From: Nitrospira sp. | Lineage (GTDB): Bacteria; Nitrospirota; Nitrospiria; Nitrospirales; Nitrospiraceae | Assembly: GCA_024998645.1 (NCBI GenBank) | Contig: JACOEJ010000022.1 | Span: forward strand, 1-33,890 | Direction of reading: 5' to 3' | Length of the DNA stretch: 33,890 nt | In this document: positions 24,918 through 33,174 of the stretch, one piece after another | Layout: each line of letters begins with the position of its first letter | How positions within the stretch are numbered: position 1 is the stretch's first letter | Translations under genes and position numbers: made by a program | Notes under the pieces: generated by a model | Databases searched by the model: none | What the model was told of the DNA's origin: nothing | Seen by the model: only the letters and a program-made list of their open reading frames with translations

Positions 24918-26336
24918 ATGAAGAAAACACGTATCGCGCTACTGAGCGTGCTTTTGCTAAGTATCGTGACGGTAGTGGCTGCGGAGAGTGACAACCCTCA
25001 TTTCCTTCCAAACCTTTTTCCGTTTCGCAACGATTCCGGAATCCTGAAAACGTTCAACGCGACCGGCACACTCGACCTCACTGGTCCATTTTTTCAAAGC
25101 CTCGGTACCAATGGCCGTACTTGTGCCAGTTGCCACCAGCCCGGCGATGCCTGGTCCATCTCAGCGAAAAGTGTGGCGGATCGATTTGAAAAGACCAGCG
25201 GCCTAGACCCGATCTTTCGCACTAATGACGGATCCAATTGCGATCACAGTATCGATACGACGACAGTGGAAGGACGCCGACAGGCCTACAGTCTCCTGAC
25301 CACTCGCGGCTTGATTCGCGTCGCACTCCCGGTTCCTGCCGGGGCAGAGTTCGATGTCGTGAGCGTCAGCAATCCGTACGCCTGTGCTGAGACCACGACG
25401 ATCTCGACGTATCGACGCCCGCTTCCTTCAGCGAATCTCCGTTTTCTTAGTACGCTGATGTGGGATGGACGTGAATCTTCGACCCAGACCGGAACCACGC
25501 CCATCGCCTTTGCGTCGAATCCTACAGATTTGCTGTCAGACCTGGCCCATCAGTCTGTGGATGCCACCCTTGGCCATGCCCAGGCAACAACGCCACCGAC
25601 ACCGCAGCAGCAAAAGCAGATCGTCGCCTTTGAAATGGCCTTGTCCACCGCGCAAGCCATCGATTTCGGCGCCGGAGCACTTGATGCGCAAGGAGCCACC
25701 GGTGGCCCCGTATCATTGTCGAACCAGCCATTCTACGTTGGCATCAACGATCCGCTCGGTTTGAACCCATTCAAGACCCCGTTCAGCCCGGTCGTCTTCA
25801 CACTGTTCCCCGCTTCGTGGGCCAACGGGCATTCCGCGAATGAACATCACCGAGACCGCGCCAGTATTCTGCGAGGGCAGACACTGTTCAACTCGAAACC
25901 CATCAACATCACCGGGGTCGGCGGACTCAACGATGCGACCGGACTCCCACTCATCAAAGGAACCTGCGGCACCTGCCACGATACGCCCAATGTCGGCAAC
26001 CATTCCGTTTCTGCCCCATTGAATATCGGCATTGCCGATGTCACCAATCCGCTGGACGTGAGCTACTTGCCGGTTATCACGCTCCGCTCGAAAGCTGATC
26101 CATCGCAGATCATAACGACCACCGACCCTGGCCGGGCGCTCATCACAGGGAAATGGGCGGACATTGGAAAATTCAAAGGACCGATCCTACGCGGACTGCC
26201 GGCAAGAGCGCCCTACTTCCATAACGGCATCGCGGCGAACCTGAAAGAAGTCATTGAGTTCTACAACGCGCGTTTTGACATGGGGTTTACGGAAAAAGAA
26301 AAAGCTGATCTCGTGGCTTTCCTGTCCGCGCTTTAG
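24918..26336 (+). CDS. exported di-heme cytochrome c, CCP/MauG-related
   Basis: 472 aa with a signal peptide (IALLSVLLLSIVTVVAA). Two heme-binding CxxCH motifs are present: CASCH at 69-73 and CGTCH at 350-354. The C-terminus has the RGLPARAPYFHNGIAANL segment and a terminal DLVAFLSAL helix, both common to the cytochrome c peroxidase/MauG superfamily. Reaction: peroxide reduction or oxidation of an organic substrate in the periplasm; which one cannot be told. GGAGG precedes the ATG. The gene has its own upstream gap of 194 bp, where I found no sigma-54-like site, and is followed by a convergent gene. Confidence 0.85.
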   Translation: MKKTRIALLSVLLLSIVTVVAAESDNPHFLPNLFPFRNDSGILKTFNATGTLDLTGPFFQSLGTNGRTCASCHQPGDAWSISAKSVADRFEKTSGLDPIFRTNDGSNCDHSIDTTTVEGRRQAYSLLTTRGLIRVALPVPAGAEFDVVSVSNPYACAETTTISTYRRPLPSANLRFLSTLMWDGRESSTQTGTTPIAFASNPTDLLSDLAHQSVDATLGHAQATTPPTPQQQKQIVAFEMALSTAQAIDFGAGALDAQGATGGPVSLSNQPFYVGINDPLGLNPFKTPFSPVVFTLFPASWANGHSANEHHRDRASILRGQTLFNSKPINITGVGGLNDATGLPLIKGTCGTCHDTPNVGNHSVSAPLNIGIADVTNPLDVSYLPVITLRSKADPSQIITTTDPGRALITGKWADIGKFKGPILRGLPARAPYFHNGIAANLKEVIEFYNARFDMGFTEKEKADLVAFLSAL

Positions 26337-26359
26337 GCCGAAGACTTCCGGCATCCGAT

Positions 26360-26391
26360 CCGAGGAGGGGGCACTACTGCTCACTCCTCGG
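26360..26391. terminator. hairpin between convergent genes
   Basis: CCGAGGAG (26360-26367) and CTCCTCGG (26384-26391) are a perfect 8-bp stem with a 16-nt loop. The stop codon of the minus-strand gene falls within the loop. It could end transcription from both sides; no T-run is present. Confidence 0.4.
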
Positions 26392-27222
26392 CGCCTCGCC
26401 GATAATCATGACCTTGGGGCCGCTGGGAAGGGGAATGACCCGGTCGTCGTCCGGCATCCCTCCTAGAACCCATTCGAAGAGTCGCCTCGCATCGTTCAAC
26501 TCCGGGTCCTTCAGAATCCCGTACTGCTCCTTCTGCATTAACTCATCGTAGAGCCCGATGCAGCCGTGCGACGCCGGATAGCCCGGCAGGTCGCGCCCGT
26601 GAATCCAATACGACACGCCTGCCCGATTTACATAGAATCGCAGTGCATAGTTCATTGGATAGGCGCGGTCGGTCTTTTCAATCTTGTAGAGAGAGGATTG
26701 ATGGACGCGATGGGCGGCAGAGAGACGAAACTCTCCCATCGGCGTTTCGTCATGCCCGTTCCCTGAGGCAATCGGCATAGCAAATCTCAGCGCGCCATAT
26801 TCATATGCGCCGAGGAACTGCTCCGAGAGGTCAATTAGGATGAATTGCTCATCCTGTTCGGCGGCTTGATAGAACAGCGGCAATGGTGCGAATAATCCCA
26901 GGTCCTCGACCCGCCTCGGGACTTTGATGGCCACGCCGGCACGCGCATGACGCCGATCGATCCGGTTGAACCGGGCGACCTCGACCCAACGCTCGCCGAA
27001 CAGCTTTTCAAGCGATTCACCGGGCCGCAGCGACCGACAGTCCCATTCGACAGTCGGGTCGCTGGGATACGCGATCTGACAGGGGCTGGGATGTTTCTTG
27101 GAAGGCTCCGAAAAGGCGACGAAAGGAAACAGCGCAATCACCAGCATCGCCAAGAGGATGACATTCACATCCCCATTGCAACCTCTCGCTCGTCGTTTAC
27201 AGAAGATGTGACCCAGTAACAT
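26374..27222 (-). CDS. L,D-transpeptidase (YkuD family)
   Basis: 282 aa. A hydrophobic stretch (VILLAMLVIALFPFVAF, about 21-37) serves as signal or anchor, so the enzyme acts in the periplasm. A region at about 65-105 (LRPGESLEKLFGERWVEVARFNRID) looks like a LysM-type module. The YkuD catalytic domain has YWIHGRDLPGYPASHGCIGL, including the His and the SHGC catalytic cysteine. It makes 3-3 peptidoglycan crosslinks or attaches proteins to peptidoglycan; such links often increase in resting cells. The start is uncertain: ATG at 27222 has a poor ribosome-binding site, and a GTG at 27168 is an alternative. It is 24 bp downstream of the preceding small gene. Confidence 0.88.
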   Translation of the reverse strand: MLLGHIFCKRRARGCNGDVNVILLAMLVIALFPFVAFSEPSKKHPSPCQIAYPSDPTVEWDCRSLRPGESLEKLFGERWVEVARFNRIDRRHARAGVAIKVPRRVEDLGLFAPLPLFYQAAEQDEQFILIDLSEQFLGAYEYGALRFAMPIASGNGHDETPMGEFRLSAAHRVHQSSLYKIEKTDRAYPMNYALRFYVNRAGVSYWIHGRDLPGYPASHGCIGLYDELMQKEQYGILKDPELNDARRLFEWVLGGMPDDDRVIPLPSGPKVMIIGEAPRSEQ

Positions 27223-27246
27223 CGCCGGGATACGTTACTTTCGCGG

Positions 27247-27585
27247 CTACGGCACCGTCTTCCAGGTTGCCCCGTCCCACACATGGCTCCGGCGCTGGGG
27301 ATCCCCATCGATTCGCTGGAGAAGCACAAAGCGGCAGCCGCTCTGTTTATAGAACTGCTCGGACTTGTGGCTCATCAGCATGGCGAGATGCGGATCAGGC
27401 GACGTTCCGGACACGGTAACCGGCACGAAGATCTGCCCCTCTGATCCGCGAAACACCTGCGTCACATCGACACGGGGATTGGACTCATACGGCTCCTCGT
27501 GAATCGCAACCATGAAACGCTGAAGCGCCGCCAGCTCATGCTGATCCAACTCGGCCCGGAGACGTTGATTGTGATCTATCGTCAT
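27247..27585 (-). CDS. 112-aa protein of unknown function
   Basis: A soluble protein beginning MTIDHNQRLRAELDQHELAAL; the N-terminal helix is followed by a beta-rich part (QIFVPVTVSG, CRFVLLQRIDGD) and ends with SHVWDGATWKTVP. No family is recognised. The start at 27585 is chosen for AGGAG six bases upstream; the frame extends seven codons further. It lies between a CBS-domain gene (64 bp) and the L,D-transpeptidase gene (24 bp) on the same strand. Confidence 0.75.
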   Translation of the reverse strand: MTIDHNQRLRAELDQHELAALQRFMVAIHEEPYESNPRVDVTQVFRGSEGQIFVPVTVSGTSPDPHLAMLMSHKSEQFYKQSGCRFVLLQRIDGDPQRRSHVWDGATWKTVP

Positions 27586-27649
27586 GGAGTACTCCTTAAC
27601 CTGCACTTCCTAGCACCTGCTCAAACTGCCCCTCATCTTCAGCAGCCGA

Positions 27650-28084
27650 TTAGGACCAATACTGGGAAGCCTGCGTATACCCGAACAGCAGATCCCGCCG
27701 CGCCACAATGCCGACTAGTTTGCCGTTCCGCACGACGGGCACTCTCGTGAGATACCGGTCTTGGAACAGATCGGCGACTTGCACGAGGGTCTGGTCTTCC
27801 GTCACCGTCACCGGATGGGCCGACATAATTTCGGTCGCCAGAACCTTGCGCAGATCGCGCCCTTCGATCATCACCTGCAGGAGATCGTATTCGCTCACAA
27901 TGCCCACCAGCGTCCCGTCCTCTTCCACGACCGGCATGCTCCCGAAGTTCCGATGGGTCATCATGTGGGTCAACGTCAGCGCGTCCGTCCGCGATGTACA
28001 GCGCGTGACCGCGTCCTGCATCAACTGACCGACCGTCAATGTTTTCGGATCGCAGGCTTTCAGAAAAAATTCCGTTTGTCTCAT
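27650..28084 (-). CDS. CBS-domain pair protein
   Basis: 144 aa consisting almost entirely of two CBS domains. The repeats end in the typical PVVEEDGTLVGIVSEYDLL and PVVRNGKLVGIVARRDLL. Each half begins with VGQLMQDAV or ATEIMSAHPVTV. CBS pairs bind adenine nucleotides and sense energy charge; the stand-alone form with no enzyme domain resembles Hrp1 of the mycobacterial hypoxia regulon. Start at 28084 follows GAGGGG; the frame continues 23 codons upstream into the next gene. It is 10 bp downstream of the second CBS gene, clearly one transcript. Confidence 0.9.
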   Translation of the reverse strand: MRQTEFFLKACDPKTLTVGQLMQDAVTRCTSRTDALTLTHMMTHRNFGSMPVVEEDGTLVGIVSEYDLLQVMIEGRDLRKVLATEIMSAHPVTVTEDQTLVQVADLFQDRYLTRVPVVRNGKLVGIVARRDLLFGYTQASQYWS

Positions 28085-28094
28085 CGCCTTCCCC

Positions 28095-28559
28095 TCACTT
28101 TCTTCGGGCTGAACCGCCACCCAGATAAGTTCGCAACACATCGCGCCGGGCAATGATGCCGATCAGTCGATCCTTGGCATCCACGACCGGCACACGGACG
28201 AGATCGCTGGCCCGTAAGACATGCACCAGCGTTCCCAGCGTCGTTTCGGGTCGGACCGAATACGGATTCCCTGTCATGACATCCGCCGCCGTCAGCTCAC
28301 CGAGTGCATGCCCATCGTCCATCGCGGCAAGCAGGTCATGTTCACTCACAATCCCGATCAGCTTTCTGCTGCCGTCCACCACAGGCACTGCGCCGAATCC
28401 CTCGATCATGAGAGATGCGATTACATCACCCTTCGTCTTCAAGCGGGCGGACTGCACCCGCTTTTCCATCACCGGCTTCACCAGCATCGAAGCGAAGTCC
28501 GTTGCTTTTGAAATCTTGGCCGGCTTCTTTGCTGGTTTCTTTTTCGTCGTCTTCGGCAT
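28095..28559 (-). CDS. CBS-domain pair protein with lysine/alanine/proline-rich N-terminus
   Basis: 154 aa. The N-terminal 20 residues (MPKTTKKKPAKKPAKISKA) are highly basic, like a histone H1-type tail that could bind DNA, RNA or polyphosphate. The rest is a CBS pair, with PVVDGSRKLIGIVSEHDLL and PVVDAKDRLIGIIARRDVL closing the two repeats. The start at 28559 has AGGAG nine bases upstream. A duplicated partner of the next gene downstream, with different N-terminus. Probably senses adenylate levels; the target of the tail is unknown. Confidence 0.88.
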   Translation of the reverse strand: MPKTTKKKPAKKPAKISKATDFASMLVKPVMEKRVQSARLKTKGDVIASLMIEGFGAVPVVDGSRKLIGIVSEHDLLAAMDDGHALGELTAADVMTGNPYSVRPETTLGTLVHVLRASDLVRVPVVDAKDRLIGIIARRDVLRTYLGGGSARRK

Positions 28560-28615
28560 GACGTCACGCTCCTTCATTAAGCATATCGCCAGACAATACC
28601 AACCGATAGGATCAT

Positions 28616-29137
28616 TTATTCGGTCGGCAACGCTCCGGCAAGGCCAAGATCCTCTGCCCATCGCAGATGGAACGTCTTCTGTTTGCCAGCTTCTACAGCA
28701 ATGCCCGTCAGCCCCTGCTTCCGGTCACGATGGATCGCCGTGACGTTATAGACACCCGGCGCCAGATCAATGAAAAGCCAGGGCCCTTCCACCTGCTCTT
28801 GAGGAATTGTCACGGCGGCTCCGCCTTTGACCGGCTGGATTGCCACGGAGACTCCGGAGAGGAACGGTTTCCCGCCGGCCGTAAAGACCAGCTTTAACGA
28901 AAAAGGCGGGTACTGGGCCGCGCGCTCCTCAAGACCGATACCGGCACTGAAATACCGAACGTCGCCGGCCCGGTGAAGGGGCAGCAAATCGATCGTCGTG
29001 CGGCCTTCGACCTGATGACTTAACTCAACAAATTCACCGGAGACCCCGATCCGTGCCACTGCGCCGCCATCGGCCAGACTCACGCCCCCAATGAAAACAG
29101 CCGAAAGCCCAAACACCCACAGCAAACTTTGTTTCAT
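28616..29137 (-). CDS. exported beta-sandwich protein of unknown function
   Basis: 173 aa with a signal peptide (LLWVFGLSAVFIGGVSLADG). The mature part is mainly beta strand with a carboxypeptidase-regulatory-like pattern (GVSVAIQPV, LFIDLAPGVYNVTAIHRDRKQGL), and ends with WAEDLGLAGALPTE. No cysteines or heme motifs. Function unknown; it may bind a periplasmic partner or the cell wall. AAGGAGG four bases before the ATG fixes the start at 29137. It is the first gene of the minus-strand run with the CBS and L,D-transpeptidase genes. Confidence 0.8.
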   Translation of the reverse strand: MKQSLLWVFGLSAVFIGGVSLADGGAVARIGVSGEFVELSHQVEGRTTIDLLPLHRAGDVRYFSAGIGLEERAAQYPPFSLKLVFTAGGKPFLSGVSVAIQPVKGGAAVTIPQEQVEGPWLFIDLAPGVYNVTAIHRDRKQGLTGIAVEAGKQKTFHLRWAEDLGLAGALPTE

Positions 29138-29168
29138 ATGCCCTCCTTTTCCCTCACTCATTCCGTAA

Positions 29169-29184
29169 CGCAATGAGAATGCCA
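29169..29184 (-). promoter_or_regulatory. candidate sigma-54 promoter for the exported protein-CBS-transpeptidase run
   Basis: Minus-strand TGGCATTCTCATTGCG: GG-N10-GC, perfect TGGCA in the -24 element and TTGC in the -12. The start near 29158 gives a 21-nt leader containing AAGGAGG. Confidence 0.52.
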
Positions 29185-29395
29185 TGACACCTTATTTATC
29201 CGTCTCCTAATTTCCGCAAGAGGACGCACAATCTTGATTCATCTCACCTGCTCCGTGACAAGACTGACGCGAATCACCACAGTAACCATTTCAGACCTGC
29301 AGCAAAACGCCGCAGTCATCTGCCTGATCGAGGCACGCATTGCCTTTAAGGCCCTGAAACAATGCAGATTCGCCATCACCATCGCCGGTCTTCAC

Positions 29396-29411
29396 GGGCA
29401 TATCCAATGCA
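29396..29411 (+). promoter_or_regulatory. possible sigma-54 promoter for the usp-ATPase run
   Basis: GGGCATATCCAATGCA keeps GG-N10-GC but has ATGCA instead of TTGCA. The start near 29422 gives a 47-nt leader with AAGGAG. Weaker than the other sites. Confidence 0.36.
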
Positions 29412-29468
29412 GATTAGATACCTGACATATTCGCGATCGCTGATGTTTTATTGAAGAAGGAGTCTGTT

Positions 29469-30374
29469 ATGCGCATTGTCTGTGCGGTCGATGGGTCGGA
29501 GTATGCCCAGTGGGGGATCCAGGCACTCCAAGCGCTCGCCGGCCGGGAACCTGAGCATGTGGTGCTATTGCATGTTGTCGATCCTTCGCCGCTCCAAGCG
29601 AACAAACGAAAGAATCCGGTCGCGGCTAACCGCGCTCTCGCTGCCTTAGACAAAGCTGGTAAATTCCTCTTGCGTGAAGCGGAACGGTCCGCACGCGTGG
29701 CCCTTAGCCAAGCTTCCACTGCCCCCAGCACTCAATTCCAGACCGTCCTCGCACATGGCCCCCTTGCAAAAACGATCGCCCGGCAGGCCAAACGGCTAAA
29801 GGCGGATCTTATCCTGATGGGCTCTCGCGGATTGAGCGACATCAAAGGCTTTCTGCTGGGCAGCACCTCCCGGCAAGTGGCGGCCGTCGCCCCCTGCTCG
29901 CTCTTGGTTGTTAAACAGCCCCTCACCAGGCTCAGCCATGTGGCGCTCGCGGTGGATGACTCGAAACCCTCACGGGCTGCAGCCCGCTTTCTTCGAACCC
30001 GCATTCTGCCGGAATCCGCAGCTGTGTCGATTCTGACATCCGCCGAAAGTCCGGTGACAGACTTAGCCGCCCGCTATCTGTCCGAATCGCAAGTGGCGTC
30101 CCTGACCGAGCCGGTCATGAATCGCGCCACCAGCCTCGTCAATGGTTTGCGAGAAGACTTCATCAAGGACGGATACCCGGCGACGCCTCACGTGCGGATG
30201 AATCATGTGATCGACACCATCGTCAAACATGTGGAGGCTGAGCAGGACGATCTTCTGGTATTCGGCTCTCGCGAACTGACCAAGACCGAGCGACTGCATC
30301 TCGGCAGCGTATCCGAAACCCTTCTGCGACACGCGCCTTGTTCGGTCCTCATCGTGCGAGGCACACGTGCCTGA
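29469..30374 (+). CDS. tandem universal stress protein (two UspA domains)
   Basis: 301 aa. It begins MRIVCAVDGSEYAQWGIQAL, and the second domain begins near residue 155 (HVALAVDDSKPSRAA). The first nucleotide loop is intact (GSRGLSDIKGFLLGST). In the second, GSRELTKTERLHLGSV, the middle glycine is replaced by Glu, so ATP binding there may be weak. AAGGAG six bases before the ATG supports the start at 29469. The last 8 bp overlap the start of the cation ATPase gene, a pairing known from the mycobacterial Rv1996 and ctpF genes. Confidence 0.92.
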   Translation: MRIVCAVDGSEYAQWGIQALQALAGREPEHVVLLHVVDPSPLQANKRKNPVAANRALAALDKAGKFLLREAERSARVALSQASTAPSTQFQTVLAHGPLAKTIARQAKRLKADLILMGSRGLSDIKGFLLGSTSRQVAAVAPCSLLVVKQPLTRLSHVALAVDDSKPSRAAARFLRTRILPESAAVSILTSAESPVTDLAARYLSESQVASLTEPVMNRATSLVNGLREDFIKDGYPATPHVRMNHVIDTIVKHVEAEQDDLLVFGSRELTKTERLHLGSVSETLLRHAPCSVLIVRGTRA

Positions 30375-33174
30375 GTTCCGGTACCACGATATTGGAACCC
30401 TCGCCATCGACGAGGTGCTGAAGCGGCTTGAGACCGCCACCGGCGGCCTCACGCCGGACGAGGCCCGGCAACGCCTCGCCCAGTTCGGCGCCAACCGGCT
30501 CACGGAACCGGACCGGTACACCCTCCTGCGGGGACTCACCCGCCACTTCACTCACTTCCTCGCTCTGCTGCTCTGGATCGCCTCCGGCCTCGCGTTCGCC
30601 GCCGACTTCATGAAGCCTGGCGAGGGCATGGCCACACTGGGCTGGGCCATCCTCGGTGTCATCGTCATCAATGCCGTGTTCGCCTTCTTTCAAGAATACA
30701 AAGCCGAGCGCGCCGTGCAGGCGCTCCATCGCCTGTTGCCTGATAAGGCCTGGGTCATGCGAGAAGGGCAACCGCTCGAACTTCCTCGAAGCGACATCGT
30801 ACCGGGCGACATCCTCATCCTGGAGGAAGGAGAACGAATCCCGGCGGATGCACGCCTGATCGAAACCTCCAGCATGCGAGTGGACAATGCCGCCCTGACC
30901 GGTGAATCGAGGCCGAAACGACGGACCGCCGATCCCCTGGAAGACGGCAATTGGCTGGATCTTCCCAACCTGGTGTTCGCCGGCACCACCGTCCTCTCCG
31001 GCCATGGCCGTGCCGTCGTGTTCGCGGTTGGAATGCGCACGGAGTTCGGCAAGATCGCCAATCTCACGACCTCAGTTGCCGCCGGTCTCAGTCCACTCCA
31101 ACAAGAAATCATTACCGTCACCCGCATCGTGGCCGCCATTTCTCTGGCTATGGGAGCGGCCTTTTTTGTGATCGGGATGGGCACAGGGCTCGGATTCTGG
31201 ATCAGCGCGATTTTCGGCATCGGCATCATCGTGGCCAACGTGCCTGAGGGACTCCTGCCGACCGTGACGCTGGCCCTGGCCATGAGCAGCCAACGGATGG
31301 CGAAGCGCAACGCCCTGATCAAACACCTGTCCTCTGTTGAAACACTCGGTTGCACGACGGTCATCTGCACAGACAAAACCGGCACCTTGACGGAAAATCG
31401 GATGAAGGTGGACCGCTTTTATGCCGACGGACTCGTGATCGAGTCGAGCGAAGGGTGCTTCTTCAGCAGAGGACGCCTGATCACGACGGCCGATGCCGAG
31501 CGCTGGCAGCTCCTGTTCGACGCGCTGCTGAATTGCCACAATGCCAAGCGGGTGCGGGGATCGGACGGACGATTCGTCGTGACCGGCGATCCGACGGAAG
31601 TCGCGCTCCTGGAATTCGCCATCGAGCATGGAGTGGCCCACCGCCCTCCATTGCGGCGCATGGGAGAACTCGCCTTCGATGCCGACCGGAAACGGATGAG
31701 CACCCTGCACTGGATGGAGGGCCGGCTCGTGGCCTTCACGAAAGGCGCCCCGGAGGCCGTGCTCACGCTCTGCACGCAATCATTGGTCCATGGCGAAGCC
31801 ATTGCCATGATACAGGACGAACGGAAGCGCATCCTTGGCCAAAGCCGGACGTTCGCCGAGCAAGCCTACCGTGTGATGGCGGTGGCCATGCGCGAGGTCG
31901 CCCATCAGCCCGAACAGATCGAAGTCGAGACCATCGAGGACGACCTGACATTTCTCGGACTCGTCGCCATGATGGACCCGCCGCATCGGGAAGTGCCGGA
32001 CGCGATCGCTACATGCCGCAATGCCGGCGTGCGTGTGGTCATGATTACCGGGGATCATCCGCTCACCGCCCTGGCGATTGCCCGTAAAATCGGTCTGGCG
32101 CCGGAACAGACTCCGCAACAGCCGACCGGATTTGTCCCGGTGATCGAGGGCACACAGCTCGACAGCATGAGCGATGACGTGCTTCGCCAACTGTTGACCC
32201 CGTCGCGATCGGGAGAGCCGGATCCGGTGTTTGCCCGCATGGCGCCACGCCACAAGATGCGTATCGTGGCCACGCTCAAGGACATGGGCCACGTGGTGGC
32301 CGTTACCGGAGACGGGGTCAACGACGCGCCGGCTCTCAAGAAAGCCGACATCGGCGTAGCCATGGGTATCGCCGGTACGGATGTCGCCAAAGAAACCGCT
32401 GATATCATTTTGCTCGACGACAACTTCGCCACGATCGTCAGTGCGATCGAAGAAGGCCGCGCGGTTTATGAAAACATTCGCAAATTCACCAGCTATATCC
32501 TGGCCAGCAACGTCCCTGAAATTGTGCCGTTCCTGGGCTATGGCTTCTTCGGTATCCCGCTGGCTCTCACGATACCGCAAGTATTGGCGGTCGATCTCGG
32601 CACCGACATGATTCCGGCGCTGGGACTCGGCACCGAACGTCCAGTGGCCGACGTCATGGATATTCCGCCGCGTCCGAGGTCCGAACGGCTGCTGAATCTC
32701 CCGCTCCTACTCCGCGCCTACCTCTTTCTCGGTCTGATCGAAGCCATCGTGGCAATGAGCGGATTCTTTCTCTACCTCACTAGCCAGGGATGGACCTGGG
32801 GCGCTCAGCTGGACTGGTCATCACCACTCTATAAGGAGGCGACGACCGTGACCTTCGCTGGTATCGTCTTGGCCCAGGTGGCGAATGTGTTCGCCTGCCG
32901 GTCGGATCGGCTCAGCGCCACCAGGAGTGGCTGGTTCAGCAACCCCCTCATCCTCTGGGGAATTGCTATCGAGCTGATGCTACTTGCCGGGATTACCTAT
33001 TCACCGATCGGCCACGACATCTTTGGAACAGGCCCTGTGCCGGCCTGGATCTTCGGTCCGCTCGCGCTGGGCGCCCTCATGCTGTTATTGGCAGAGGAAG
33101 CTCGTAAGATCATTGCAAACCGGCTACATCCCAGACAACACAGCGGAAACGTCCAGAGAGGGAGCGCATTATGA
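30367..33174 (+). CDS. P2-type cation-transporting ATPase, Na+/K+-ATPase-like
   Basis: 935 aa inner-membrane pump starting at GTG 30367. The N-terminal cation-ATPase domain (LTPDEARQRLAQFGANRL) precedes two transmembrane helices, the actuator domain with TGES, helix 4 with VPEGLLPTVTLALA (Pro293 to Leu296), the phosphorylation motif CTDKTGTLTENRM (Asp336), the nucleotide domain with KGAPE, the hinge GDGVNDAP (648 onward) and the C-terminal six helices. The PEGLLxTVT sequence, QRMAKRNALIK and SSVETLG fit the Na+/K+- and H+/K+-type P2C group more than the Ca2+ group (PEGLPAVVT). The ion is not certain. Translation is probably coupled to the upstream usp gene. Confidence 0.9.
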   Translation: MPEFRYHDIGTLAIDEVLKRLETATGGLTPDEARQRLAQFGANRLTEPDRYTLLRGLTRHFTHFLALLLWIASGLAFAADFMKPGEGMATLGWAILGVIVINAVFAFFQEYKAERAVQALHRLLPDKAWVMREGQPLELPRSDIVPGDILILEEGERIPADARLIETSSMRVDNAALTGESRPKRRTADPLEDGNWLDLPNLVFAGTTVLSGHGRAVVFAVGMRTEFGKIANLTTSVAAGLSPLQQEIITVTRIVAAISLAMGAAFFVIGMGTGLGFWISAIFGIGIIVANVPEGLLPTVTLALAMSSQRMAKRNALIKHLSSVETLGCTTVICTDKTGTLTENRMKVDRFYADGLVIESSEGCFFSRGRLITTADAERWQLLFDALLNCHNAKRVRGSDGRFVVTGDPTEVALLEFAIEHGVAHRPPLRRMGELAFDADRKRMSTLHWMEGRLVAFTKGAPEAVLTLCTQSLVHGEAIAMIQDERKRILGQSRTFAEQAYRVMAVAMREVAHQPEQIEVETIEDDLTFLGLVAMMDPPHREVPDAIATCRNAGVRVVMITGDHPLTALAIARKIGLAPEQTPQQPTGFVPVIEGTQLDSMSDDVLRQLLTPSRSGEPDPVFARMAPRHKMRIVATLKDMGHVVAVTGDGVNDAPALKKADIGVAMGIAGTDVAKETADIILLDDNFATIVSAIEEGRAVYENIRKFTSYILASNVPEIVPFLGYGFFGIPLALTIPQVLAVDLGTDMIPALGLGTERPVADVMDIPPRPRSERLLNLPLLLRAYLFLGLIEAIVAMSGFFLYLTSQGWTWGAQLDWSSPLYKEATTVTFAGIVLAQVANVFACRSDRLSATRSGWFSNPLILWGIAIELMLLAGITYSPIGHDIFGTGPVPAWIFGPLALGALMLLLAEEARKIIANRLHPRQHSGNVQRGSAL

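Larger units (their letters stand above)
29138..29468. other. divergent intergenic region with two candidate sigma-54 promoters
   Basis: These 331 bp separate the exported-protein run from the usp-ATPase run. Candidate sigma-54 promoters occur on both strands (29169 and 29396). A 63-codon frame inside lacks a ribosome-binding site. Nothing else is recognised. Confidence 0.45.

Noticed and set aside
28560..28600. TTGGTATTGTCTGGCG before the second CBS gene as a sigma-54 site
   Set aside because: Spacing between GG and GC is 9 bases and the gene can be served by the promoter at 29169.
29370..29415. Direct repeat CAATGCAGATT occurring twice about 40 bp apart
   Set aside because: Too short and only two copies; one copy overlaps the candidate -12 element and may be chance.
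29234..29425. 63-codon plus-strand frame in the divergent region
   Set aside because: No ribosome-binding site, no recognisable motif, and it spans a candidate promoter.
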